Shown here piece by piece: positions 34,894 through 42,887 of a stretch of 44,847 nt of DNA. Each line of letters opens with the position of its first letter. Within the stretch, counting starts at the first letter, position 1. The position numbers and the translations under genes were made by a program. The notes below the pieces were generated by a model. The model was not told the origin of the DNA. It made no database searches and worked only from the letters and a program-made list of their open reading frames with translations. The DNA is from CAYZWU01 sp964482235 (GTDB lineage Bacteria > Planctomycetota > B15-G4 > CAYZWU01): the NCBI GenBank assembly GCA_964482235.1, contig CAYZWU010000046.1, positions 1-44,847 on the forward strand, in the 5' to 3' direction.

Positions 34894-36765
34894 CTACCAG
34901 AAGATGATGTAGAGAGCCACCGTGGCGATCACCACCACGATGCCGAAGATCCTCGCCATGTTCGACGGCTCGAGATCGATTGTGGCCTTGTCCGGCATGG
35001 CAGCAGGTTCCTTCACCGGCTTCAGGGCGGTGATGATCCCCATGACAACCAGCACGGCAAAGAACGAGATGGCCATCCGGTCGAGGAAGGCCATGTCCGG
35101 GAAGATGAACATCATCAGGCCGTACATCGGCGGGTTGAGCAGGAGCCCCACCACGCCGCAGATCGGCGGCGCCCTCTTCACGATCAGCCCGAAGACGAAG
35201 ACGGCCAGGATGCCGGGCGAGATGAAGCCCTGGAACTCCTGGATGTAGGTGAAGATGCCCTCGAAATCGGGATCGGCCAGGAGCGGCGAGATCAGGCACC
35301 CGATCACCACGAAGAGGCCCACGCAGATCCGTCCCACGCGCACCAGCTTCTGCTGGGCCGCGTCGCGGTTCACGTACTCCCTGTAGAGATCCATGGTGAA
35401 GATGGTGGAAGCGGCGTTCAGCATCGAGGCCAGGGAGCTGACCACGGCTCCGAGGATCGCGGCGAGCAGAAAGCCCTGCAATCCCCACCCCGAGGGGATC
35501 AGCTTCCCGATCAGGAGGGCGAAGGCCGTGTCGTACTTGTAGCCGAGCAGCGTCTTCTTCTCGGGCTCGACACCCGCGCTCTCGGCAGCGGCGCGTGTCG
35601 CCTCGTTGTGGATCCTGATCTCTCCCGCCTTCGCGGGATTGCGGCTCTCCCAGGCGTCGTCGAACTCGAAAACGACGTAGCCGGGCTCCTCCTCGGCTGT
35701 CTTGCCCTTGAGCGCCTCGAACTCGCCGAGCACCTCTTCGTTTCCCGCGATGATCTCGCTGTCCTTCTCCGCCTCGGCCGCCATGTCGCCCGAGAAGAGG
35801 TTGAAGGCCGCGATGCCGGGGATCACGATGATGAAGGGGATGACCAGCTTCAGCGCCGCCGCGAAGACCACGCCCTTCTGGCCTTCACCGAGAGATTTCG
35901 ATCCGAGCGCCCTCTGGGAGATGTACTGGTTCAGGCCCCAGTAGTAGAAGTTGGGGATCCAGAGGCCCACCATGAGGGCCGTCCAGGGGAGCACCGTGCT
36001 GTCTCGCGGCAGCACCATGTGCAGCTTGTCGCTGTTCAGGGTGAAGAACTTCTTGACCCCGCCGGCCGTGTCGCTCAGGTTGCCGGGATCGACGGTCGTC
36101 GCCAGCTCGGCAACGGGTGTGGCGCCGAGCTTCTGGAAGGCGAGGACCATCACCACGGCGCCGCCGGCGATCAGGGCCGAGCCCTGGAGCAGGTCGGCCC
36201 AGGCGCAGGCCTTGAGTCCGCCCGACGCCACGTAGACCGCAGCGATGATGCCGATGAGCCACGAGCTGGTCACCAGGTTGACGGGGATGAAGCCGAGGAT
36301 CATGTAACCCTCGAAGAGGGTGTTGATCAGCAGCGCGCCGGAGTAGATCACCGCCGCGATGGTGACGCCCACGTAGATCACCATGGTCATGAGCGACATC
36401 AGGGTGCGCGAGTACTTGTCGTACCGGTACTCGAGGAACTCGGGAATCGTGTAGATGCCGCTTCTCAGGAACTTCGGCAGGAAGACGAAGGCCACCACCA
36501 CGAGCGTGATGGCCGCCATCCACTCGTAGCTGGCAATGGCCAGGCCCACCGAGGCGTTCGCCGCCTGCCCCGACATGCCCACGAACTGCTCTGTCGAGAT
36601 GTTCGCCGCGATGAGGGAGAAGCCGATCAGCCACCAGCTCAGGCCGCGGCCGGCCAGGAAGTAGCCTTCGCTCGTTTTCTCCTGGCGGCTCTTGAACACG
36701 CCGAGGGAGACGACGCCGATGATGAAGACCACGAAGATCAGGACGTCGATCAGAGTCAGATCCAT
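34894..36765 (-). CDS. Sodium/solute symporter (SSS/SGLT family)
   Basis: A 623-residue inner-membrane protein with about 14 hydrophobic segments, typical of the SSS family that imports sugars or other small organics with sodium. Early features are the SEGYFLAGRGLSWWLIGFSLIAANISTEQFVGMSG region (about 32-66), as in SGLT-type carriers, where ISTEQFVG is well conserved. A soluble segment of about 75 residues (near 325-400, rich in Glu, Asp and Ala) interrupts the membrane part. No binding-protein genes are nearby, as expected for secondary transport. It lies between the sulfatase and the galactokinase-like gene on the same strand, so a desulfated monosaccharide is a reasonable substrate. Confidence 0.92.
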   Translation of the reverse strand: MDLTLIDVLIFVVFIIGVVSLGVFKSRQEKTSEGYFLAGRGLSWWLIGFSLIAANISTEQFVGMSGQAANASVGLAIASYEWMAAITLVVVAFVFLPKFLRSGIYTIPEFLEYRYDKYSRTLMSLMTMVIYVGVTIAAVIYSGALLINTLFEGYMILGFIPVNLVTSSWLIGIIAAVYVASGGLKACAWADLLQGSALIAGGAVVMVLAFQKLGATPVAELATTVDPGNLSDTAGGVKKFFTLNSDKLHMVLPRDSTVLPWTALMVGLWIPNFYYWGLNQYISQRALGSKSLGEGQKGVVFAAALKLVIPFIIVIPGIAAFNLFSGDMAAEAEKDSEIIAGNEEVLGEFEALKGKTAEEEPGYVVFEFDDAWESRNPAKAGEIRIHNEATRAAAESAGVEPEKKTLLGYKYDTAFALLIGKLIPSGWGLQGFLLAAILGAVVSSLASMLNAASTIFTMDLYREYVNRDAAQQKLVRVGRICVGLFVVIGCLISPLLADPDFEGIFTYIQEFQGFISPGILAVFVFGLIVKRAPPICGVVGLLLNPPMYGLMMFIFPDMAFLDRMAISFFAVLVVMGIITALKPVKEPAAMPDKATIDLEPSNMARIFGIVVVIATVALYIIFW

Positions 36766-36846
36766 CTTGAATACCCTTCTTCAGGATCGGCCCCAGGGTT
36801 CGAGGCCGAAGATCGCGGCAAGCCGGTTTCACGGATCAAGTCGCAA

Positions 36847-36852
36847 ATTATA
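36847..36852 (-). promoter_or_regulatory. Isolated TATAAT -10 box upstream of the symporter
   Basis: A perfect TATAAT lies on the minus strand 82 bases upstream of the symporter start. The base pairs 17 bp further upstream (AAGAAA) do not form a good -35. It may give the symporter and kinase genes transcription independent of the sulfatase gene. Confidence 0.35.
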
Positions 36853-36945
36853 AGAGAGACGGTAGGCGATTTCTTTCCAAATCTCGCGGGCCGCGGCGAG
36901 GGCTTGTCTGCTTTGCCTGCGTTCGAGCAAAACCTGGAGCGGTGC

Positions 36946-38829
36946 CTACCGGCCGAGGATGTTGAGCTCCGCGATCGACGTGTGCGGCTGGCCGTTCTGC
37001 GACGAGAGGCCCCGGAGGCGGACGTAGCGGCCGCGGACCTTCGAAAAGGTCACCTCCTTCTCCTTCTTTCCCGGAGAGAAGCTGCCCCTGGCCGCCGCCG
37101 CGCCGAAGCTGTCGGGATCGCCGCTCACGCAGAAGTCGTATTCCTTGATCATGCCGCCCGTGCCGCCGTCGGTCCTGGGAAGGCAGCAGAATCCGATGAT
37201 GTCGCGCTCCTGTCCCAGGTCGATCACTATCTCGTGGGGCAGCTTCGGGCTTTCGTCCTTCCACGCCGAGTGCCACCATGTGCCGGCCCGGCCGTCGAAG
37301 GCGCAGGCGCCGAGCTTCCCGTTGAACGCCGACTCGCTGTCCACGCGAACGAGCTTCCACCCGTCGCGCGGGATGACGGGATGCGACGTCCGCGGCTTGT
37401 GCTGCTTGCGCTGCTCGAAGAGGGGAAATTCCTTCGATTCCGTCCGCGCCTTTTTCATGATCTCGCGGATCCTGGCCGCCTGCTCGGGAAACTCCGATGC
37501 CACGTCGCGGGTTTCACCCACGTCGTCCTTCAGGTTGTAGAGCTCGAACCGGTTCTGCCTGATGTGATGGACTCCCTTGAAGTCGCCCATGCGGACGGCC
37601 TGGCAGCGGCGGGCGCGGTATTCCCAGTAGAGGTGGTCGTGCTGCTCCTGTCCTTCCCTCTCGAGAAGAGTGGGGAGGAAGCTGATCCCGTCGGTCGCCT
37701 CCGGAGCCTGCGCACCGGTGATCGCCGCCACGGTCGGCATCGCGTCCCAGAAGGCGGAGACGTGATCCGTCGTGCTGCCCGGCCGGACCCGTCCCGGCCA
37801 GCGCACGATCATCGGCACCCGGATGCCGCCCTCGTAGAGGGAGCACTTGAGCCCGCGGAGCGGACCCGCACTCTCGAAGAAGGCCGAATCCGATCCGCCG
37901 TTGAAGGTGGGGCCGTTGTCGCTGGTGAAGATGACGATCGTGTCGTCGTCGAGCCCGAGCTCCTCGAGCAGGGCCATCATGTCGCCCACGGCGCTGTCCA
38001 TCCGAGTCACCATGCCCGCGTATCCGGCGCGCGGGGCGGGATGGGGGAGGTAGCCCTTGTCGCCCGTGTACGGCGTCTCGTCCCACCGGCCCTCGTACTC
38101 CTTCAGCGAGTCGTCTGGCACCTGGATCGCCACGTGGGGGACCGGGGTGGCGAAGTAGAGGAAGAAGGGGTTCTCCCTGTTCTTCCGGATGAAGCGCAGC
38201 GCCTCGTCCTTCATCAGGTCCGGGGCGTACTGCCTGCCCGTCAGGCCGCGGTCGTTGCCCTCGAGCTCCACCTTCCGTCCGTTGCGCCAGAGATACCTCG
38301 GGTAGTAGTTGTGCGCGTGGCGCTGGCAGAGGTAGCCGAACCAGTGGTCGAAGCCCTGCCTGTTCGGCTCGCCCTCGCTGCCCGGCCCGCCGAGCCCCCA
38401 CTTGCCGATCACGCCGGTGGTGTACCCCTCCCGCTGCAGCATCCTGCCCATCGTCTCGGTGCCGGCCGGAATGGGCCGCTGCCCCTCGGTGGGCTGCTCC
38501 CCGTTGTCGCGGATGAAGGAGTGCCCCGTGTGCAGCCCAGTGAGGAGGACGCAGCGCGACGGCGCGCAGACCGTGTTGCCCGAGTAGTGCTGGGTGAACC
38601 GCATCCCCTCCCTGGCCAGCCTGTCGATGCCGGGCGTGGCGATCTTTTCCTGGCCGTAGCAGCCGACCTCGTTATAGCCGAGGTCGTCAGCCAGGATGAA
38701 TATGATGTTCGGCTTTTTGGCCGGCAAGGATTCGCGATCCGTTGCAGCAAGGCAGCCCGGAAGAGTGGAGCATGCGGCGCCCAAAGCCGTCGACTTCAGG
38801 AAGGTTCGTCTCGATACTGTGCGCTTCAT
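36946..38829 (-). CDS. Tat-exported type I sulfatase with discoidin-like C-terminus
   Basis: A 627-residue sulfatase that removes sulfate esters from sugars or aromatics. A twin-arginine signal (SRRTFLKS) opens the protein, with a possible lipobox ending at Cys26. The catalytic signature CAPSR begins at Cys88, the residue converted to formylglycine, and is followed by LLTGLHTG. Metal ligands include DD at 48-49 and FTSDNGPT further on. The sulfatase core ends near 490; residues about 500-627 form an F5/8 type C-like domain similar to that of the GH2 enzyme. A sulfatase-maturing enzyme is not in the window. It heads a probable minus-strand group with the symporter and kinase. Confidence 0.93.
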   Translation of the reverse strand: MKRTVSRRTFLKSTALGAACSTLPGCLAATDRESLPAKKPNIIFILADDLGYNEVGCYGQEKIATPGIDRLAREGMRFTQHYSGNTVCAPSRCVLLTGLHTGHSFIRDNGEQPTEGQRPIPAGTETMGRMLQREGYTTGVIGKWGLGGPGSEGEPNRQGFDHWFGYLCQRHAHNYYPRYLWRNGRKVELEGNDRGLTGRQYAPDLMKDEALRFIRKNRENPFFLYFATPVPHVAIQVPDDSLKEYEGRWDETPYTGDKGYLPHPAPRAGYAGMVTRMDSAVGDMMALLEELGLDDDTIVIFTSDNGPTFNGGSDSAFFESAGPLRGLKCSLYEGGIRVPMIVRWPGRVRPGSTTDHVSAFWDAMPTVAAITGAQAPEATDGISFLPTLLEREGQEQHDHLYWEYRARRCQAVRMGDFKGVHHIRQNRFELYNLKDDVGETRDVASEFPEQAARIREIMKKARTESKEFPLFEQRKQHKPRTSHPVIPRDGWKLVRVDSESAFNGKLGACAFDGRAGTWWHSAWKDESPKLPHEIVIDLGQERDIIGFCCLPRTDGGTGGMIKEYDFCVSGDPDSFGAAAARGSFSPGKKEKEVTFSKVRGRYVRLRGLSSQNGQPHTSIAELNILGR

Positions 38830-38873
38830 CTTCTTTTCCTCGGGTTCGAGTTCGGCGAATTCGTCAGGACAAC

Positions 38874-38902
38874 ATTCTTGGCGCCCCGTTAGAGAAATTC
38901 AA
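38874..38902 (-). promoter_or_regulatory. Candidate sulfatase promoter
   Basis: On the minus strand TTGAAT (38902-38897) and AAGAAT (38879-38874) are 17 bp apart; each matches consensus at four of six positions. It lies 45 bases before the sulfatase start codon. Confidence 0.35.
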
Positions 38903-39025
38903 CCTTGGTCCTGTCCGATGCTGCAAAATGCCCGTTGTGGCGGGGAAGGGGAGCGGCTAGCATGGTGTCCTGCCCGGCGGAAGACGCCGCTCTGGACTGC
39001 ATCGAACCTGGAGAGAGGCGAGAGC

Positions 39026-40141
39026 GTGAAGCAATCAGGAAGAGAGATGATCAAGGCTCTTTTTCAACCCGGATATGCCGGGGAGGTCGGGTTCTGGTCG
39101 GGCAATCCCGCCGAGGAGACCAAGGAGATCTATTCCCGGAAGCTGGGCATCGAGTACGCGGCGCCGCCCCGGGCCGGGGAGCAGGGCGGCCGGGACGAGC
39201 TCGTTGCCGTGTCGGCGCGAAAGGGCAAGGCGGATGCGGAGCTGGCCGCCGTCCTGGGGAGCGACATGATCTGGTACGCGCCCGAGCTCGACGCCTCGGC
39301 CTGGCAGCACCCTGAAGGCAAGCCGATGTTCGACTGCACGGGCGGCAAGCCGAAGGAGTCCCTATCCCAGCCCGGCGTTCTCGCCGGGGCGGAGAGCCTG
39401 AGCGAGGTGGAGGCCTTCGACTGGCCCGATCCCGACCACCTCGACTTCACCTCCACCCTGGAGGTGATCGATTTTGCCCGCTCCCGGGGGATGGCCGTGG
39501 CCGGCGGGATGTGGACCCCCTTCTTCCACATCCTCTGCGATCTCTTCGGCATGGAGAACTACTTCGTCAAGATGTACACCGATCCGGCCGTGGTGGAAGC
39601 GGCCACGGAAAGGCTTCTCGTCTTCTACATGGAAGCCAACAGGCGGTTCCTCGACCAGGCGGCCGATCGGATCGACATCTTCTTTTTCGGCAACGATCTC
39701 GGGAGCCAGAGCGACCTGCTGATCAGTCCCGACGCCTTCGACCGCTTCGTGCTGCCGGGAATCAGGAGGATTGCCGGGCTGGCCCGGTCGTACTCGCTCC
39801 CGGTGATGGTCCACTCGTGCGGGGCCGTGTCGAGGATCATCCCCAGCCTGATCGACTCGGGCGTGGATGCCCTCCATCCCCTTCAGGCGAGGGCCGCGGG
39901 CATGGCGGCAGATGAGCTGGCGGCGCGATTCAAGGACGATCTCGTCTTCGTGGGCGGCGTCGACACCCAGGACCTGCTTCCCTTCCGCTCTGCCTCGGCG
40001 GTGCGTGACGAGGTGCGGCGGCTTATCGATGTCTTCGGGAGCCGGTTCGTTGTCTCGCCGAGCCACGAGGCCCTGCTGCCCAACGTGTCGCTCGAGAACG
40101 CTCTGGCCATGCGGGAAGGGATTCTTGAAGAGGAGCCATGA
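39026..40141 (+). CDS. Uroporphyrinogen decarboxylase (UroD)-family protein
   Basis: A 371-residue TIM-barrel protein of the UroD superfamily, which includes haem-pathway UroD and corrinoid methyltransferases. The GTG at 39026 is chosen because it yields the family's usual opening (SGREMIKALF in place of SRERVLAAL); an ATG at 39047 is possible. Later features are GGMWTPFFHILCDLFGMENYF near 160-180, FFFGNDLGSQ, MVHSCGAVSRIIPSLIDSGVDALHPLQ and FVGGVDTQDLLP. The HSCG segment recalls the zinc-binding methyltransferase branch and the true haem UroD signature is absent, so it is more likely a methyltransferase-like or degradative enzyme. Its stop codon overlaps the ATG of the phosphopantetheinyl transferase (ATGA), so the two are translationally coupled. 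Confidence 0.82.
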   Translation: MKQSGREMIKALFQPGYAGEVGFWSGNPAEETKEIYSRKLGIEYAAPPRAGEQGGRDELVAVSARKGKADAELAAVLGSDMIWYAPELDASAWQHPEGKPMFDCTGGKPKESLSQPGVLAGAESLSEVEAFDWPDPDHLDFTSTLEVIDFARSRGMAVAGGMWTPFFHILCDLFGMENYFVKMYTDPAVVEAATERLLVFYMEANRRFLDQAADRIDIFFFGNDLGSQSDLLISPDAFDRFVLPGIRRIAGLARSYSLPVMVHSCGAVSRIIPSLIDSGVDALHPLQARAAGMAADELAARFKDDLVFVGGVDTQDLLPFRSASAVRDEVRRLIDVFGSRFVVSPSHEALLPNVSLENALAMREGILEEEP

Positions 40142-40890
40142 TGGAGCAGGCCGACAGCTGCAAGGGAAAGTGCTCCAAGGTGCGAACGCTCGCCGTGAAG
40201 CTGCCCCTCGACAGCGCCCCGTCCCTTGTTGCGGAATTCGCCGGCCTGGTTCCTCGCGAGAAGCGGGAGAAGATGGCGCGGTTCGTCAAGCCGGTAGACG
40301 CGCTGCGGACCCTCTTCGGCGAGCTGCTCGTGCGTGGCGCGGCCTGCACCGAATGGGGGCTCCGTAACCGGGAGATCGCCTTCCGGGCCGAAGCGTCGGG
40401 GAAGCCGGTCTTTGCCGGCTCGAAGCCTTTCTTCTTCAATATCTCCCATTCCGGCGACTGGGTTGTCTGCTCCATCTCCCGGGGTGAAGTGGGAGTCGAC
40501 GTGGAGAGGATCCACCCGGTGAACGTCGAATCCCTGGGCCGGTTCTATTCTCCGGAGGAGCGGGATGAGCTCGCACGGAGAGACGAGGCCGAGCGGCTCC
40601 CACTCTTCTTCGACATCTGGACTGTGAAGGAGAGCTATCTCAAGGCGATCGGGACGGGTCTCAGGCGGCCCCTGAGCTCCTTCACCGTCAGCTTCCAGGC
40701 TGGCTGCACCGGGATAGAGAAGGAAGGGGAACCGGTGGAAGGGATCTTTTTCAGGTGCTACCCCGTCGATCCGGGATACCGGCTTCACGTCTGCGCCTTC
40801 GAGGACCGGTTCGCCGACGAGCTCGAGATCCTCGATCCGGAGGAGGTCCGGCGGCGTTTCGATCCTGTCGAAGCTCATTGCTTCGATTGA
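40138..40890 (+). CDS. 4'-phosphopantetheinyl transferase, Sfp type
   Basis: A 250-residue enzyme that moves the phosphopantetheine arm of CoA to a carrier protein serine. It has the characteristic motifs GVDVERI (about 119-125, metal and CoA binding) and FFDIWTVKESYLKAIG (about 158-173), with the catalytic glutamate and lysine. NISHSGDWVVCS is the usual preceding strand. This Sfp type commonly serves polyketide, peptide or polyunsaturated lipid synthesis, but no such carrier gene occurs in the window. The ATG overlaps the stop of the UroD-family gene; the ATG at 40141 is better spaced from GAGGAG. Confidence 0.92.
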   Translation: MMEQADSCKGKCSKVRTLAVKLPLDSAPSLVAEFAGLVPREKREKMARFVKPVDALRTLFGELLVRGAACTEWGLRNREIAFRAEASGKPVFAGSKPFFFNISHSGDWVVCSISRGEVGVDVERIHPVNVESLGRFYSPEERDELARRDEAERLPLFFDIWTVKESYLKAIGTGLRRPLSSFTVSFQAGCTGIEKEGEPVEGIFFRCYPVDPGYRLHVCAFEDRFADELEILDPEEVRRRFDPVEAHCFD

Positions 40891-40960
40891 TCCGAAGCGC
40901 AGCCTGCACCGAGTCGGGATTCCGGAACGGGGTGATCGTGCTCCGGTCCGCTTCGAGGGT

Positions 40961-40995
40961 AAAAAAAAACGAGGACGGATGATTTTCCGCCCTCG
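40961..40995 (-). terminator. Intrinsic terminator of the Cys-rich lipoprotein gene
   Basis: Read on the minus strand, a 10-bp stem (CGAGGGCGGA with TCCGTCCTCG, one G-T pair) and a 6-nt loop are followed directly by nine T. It lies 25 bases after the stop codon of the minus-strand gene at 41020. Confidence 0.85.
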
Positions 40996-41019
40996 AGGGA
41001 AAACTGAATTGCAGCCGGT

Positions 41020-41343
41020 CTACTTGACGCAGGCCTTGCAGGGGGCGCCGCCGGGATTGGCCTTGCACTCGCCCTTGCAGTTCACTTCCTTGCCTTCGAA
41101 GAAGCCCTTGCCACACATGCACCAGCCCGTCTTGTCGGCCATCTGTTCGGCGCAGTCGGTGCATTCCTTCGCGCTGCAGGCGCAGGAGTCGCCGCACTTC
41201 TCGCCGGAGCACGATCCCTCGCACTTCGCGGACGAGCAGACCTTGTCCTTGTCGCAGGAGCCGCAGCACTTGTCGCCGCAGGCGCAGCCGGCCACCAGCA
41301 GCAGGCCGAGGCAGAGAGTTAAGAGAATAGCCAGGTTCCTCAT
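41020..41343 (-). CDS. Small cysteine-rich lipoprotein
   Basis: A 107-residue protein with a lipoprotein signal (LLVAGC, lipid-modified Cys near residue 20). The mature part holds 19 cysteines in about 88 residues, in patterns such as CCGSC, CEGSC, CGDSCAC, CTDC, CMC and CKAC. Lysines and glycines fill the spaces. Such density suggests metal binding (copper, zinc or iron-sulfur) or disulfide cross-linking at the cell surface; no known family is assigned with certainty. GGAGG six bases upstream supports the start and a strong terminator follows, so it is a real monocistronic gene. The neighbours give no clue to its role. Confidence 0.85.
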   Translation of the reverse strand: MRNLAILLTLCLGLLLVAGCACGDKCCGSCDKDKVCSSAKCEGSCSGEKCGDSCACSAKECTDCAEQMADKTGWCMCGKGFFEGKEVNCKGECKANPGGAPCKACVK

Positions 41344-41429
41344 GTTGACCTCCAGGTTATTTTCAAGAGAATGGCGGATCGCCCTTCGGTCGACTCAGAC
41401 CTCAATAAATGCAGAGCGTCCCGCACTTT

Positions 41430-41458
41430 GTTAAATAGCGCGGATTCCCTTATTTCAA
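41430..41458 (-). promoter_or_regulatory. Candidate promoter of the Cys-rich lipoprotein gene
   Basis: On the minus strand TTGAAA (41458-41453) is followed after 15-17 bp by overlapping -10-like hexamers TATTTA and TTTAAC (41437-41430). It lies about 87 bases before the start codon, in a locally AT-rich stretch. Confidence 0.35.
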
Positions 41459-41509
41459 GCATGATTTTGACGCGGCGTCCCGTTGATCGGGCGATCGAGG
41501 CCGATCTGC

Positions 41510-42769
41510 TCAGAAGGTGTACTTCCCGAAGGTTGCGGAACAGGGCGGACCGGCCGACAGATGAAGCACCGGCGAAGGGGAAAGCTCCATGATCGGGGTG
41601 ACGGAGAAGAGGCCGAAGCTTCCATCGTCCGGCCTGTGAACGCAGATCGAATGCCCGGGATCGTCGTGCGATCCGAGCGCCGCGGCAATCGTCTCGACGG
41701 TGATCCTCTTCGACGGATCTTTCAGCCTCTTCTCGAGCGCCGCGTAGCGGATCTCCGATGTGCCCGGTCCGGTGGGGCGCAGGTTTTCGGGAATCAGCTT
41801 CAATATCCGATCCCTGTAGATCCCCTGATCGTCGCTGGCCAGCGGGTGGTTCGTGTGATAGAGCCTCCTGGCTCCGGGATAGGGAAGAAAGCGGACCTTC
41901 TTGTTGGCCGAGCATTCGTAGGTCGAGATCTCCTCCGGGCCGCCGATCGTGTAGGCCTGTCCCGAGGCGTGGTCGATTGTCTTGACGAAGCGGACCGCCT
42001 CGTCGTAGGACCCGTTCTCGAGGATCCCCCGGACGACGAAGGCCACGGGAAGCCCGTCGCCGCGCTGGTCGAGCTGGAGCAAGGCGTTGACGCAGACTCC
42101 CACTCCGCGGCTGTTCAGGCCCGTTGTACCGATCAGGCCGTGGTAGGTGAGGACATAGGCTTCAAGGGCCGGATTCTCGTTCCTGATCCTGAGGAGGACC
42201 TGGTGCCCTCCGGTGAGGGTGAAGAAGTCGAGGTTCTGGCCCAGGATCGGCGGGAGCCCGTCCTGGCCGTAGGCGCCGCACACGGTGCAGCCGGTCCTCT
42301 CGGGAAGCTCGATGCGGAGCCTCCGGTTCCTGCCGAACCACCACTCCTCGTCCACGAACTGGAAGGCCATCATCGTGTCGAGGTCGATCCCCGAGCCTTC
42401 GGAGAGACCCTTCACCTCCTCGAGGAGTCCCGGGGTCCACTTCCTGATCGCCAGGGGAAAGGAGGTGTTGCCGAGGAACTCGGCGAGGTACAGGTCCGGA
42501 TCGAGCCGATAGGAGTCGCCCAGGAACGCTTTCCATCGTTCCACGAGAGCCCTGATCCCGGAGCGCAGCGCCTCGCCGTGGATCCGCCCCCGCTGCCGCG
42601 GCGTGCCCTCGAGCTCGAGAACCGGCAGACCTGCTCGCCTGCGTGCCGGTTCTGCTGCGGGAGGCGGGGAGATCGCGGTCGTGCGACAGGCGGTGAGGAG
42701 CGGCTGGCCCAGGGCTATTCCGACGGGCAGGAGGAATGATGATTTCATGAATTCCCTGCGGCTCTTCAT
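41510..42769 (-). CDS. Exported C45-type peptidase/acyltransferase-like protein
   Basis: A 419-residue protein related to the C45 family (isopenicillin-N acyltransferase-like, N-terminal nucleophile fold). The start at 42769 follows GGAG. The signal region carries a twin-arginine motif (SRREFMKSSF) and then LLTAC, so it could be a Tat-exported lipoprotein. Residues 160-164 (GCTVC) lie where family members have the nucleophile cysteine; Cys161 is the likely site, which usually becomes N-terminal by self-cleavage. The neighbouring ILGQNLDF (about 175-182) and later SRGVGVCVNAL are typical. Relatives cleave or transfer acyl groups on amides. It follows the beta-propeller gene by 118 bases on the same strand. 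Confidence 0.82.
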   Translation of the reverse strand: MKSRREFMKSSFLLPVGIALGQPLLTACRTTAISPPPAAEPARRRAGLPVLELEGTPRQRGRIHGEALRSGIRALVERWKAFLGDSYRLDPDLYLAEFLGNTSFPLAIRKWTPGLLEEVKGLSEGSGIDLDTMMAFQFVDEEWWFGRNRRLRIELPERTGCTVCGAYGQDGLPPILGQNLDFFTLTGGHQVLLRIRNENPALEAYVLTYHGLIGTTGLNSRGVGVCVNALLQLDQRGDGLPVAFVVRGILENGSYDEAVRFVKTIDHASGQAYTIGGPEEISTYECSANKKVRFLPYPGARRLYHTNHPLASDDQGIYRDRILKLIPENLRPTGPGTSEIRYAALEKRLKDPSKRITVETIAAALGSHDDPGHSICVHRPDDGSFGLFSVTPIMELSPSPVLHLSAGPPCSATFGKYTF

Positions 42770-42887
42770 TGCGTTCTCCCTCTCGAATGCGACATGGAAA
42801 GCGGCATCCGCCCGGATCGAAGGACCTCGGGCCTCTGCTCGAAGATTTTTCAACGCCGGTTTCGAACTGTCGTCTGCCTGCCCCTGC

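Noticed and set aside
34702..38892. A 1396-codon open frame on the plus strand, opposite the symporter and sulfatase
   Set aside because: Same artefact: rich in His, Asp, Arg and Glu, without domain patterns, and antisense to two clear genes.
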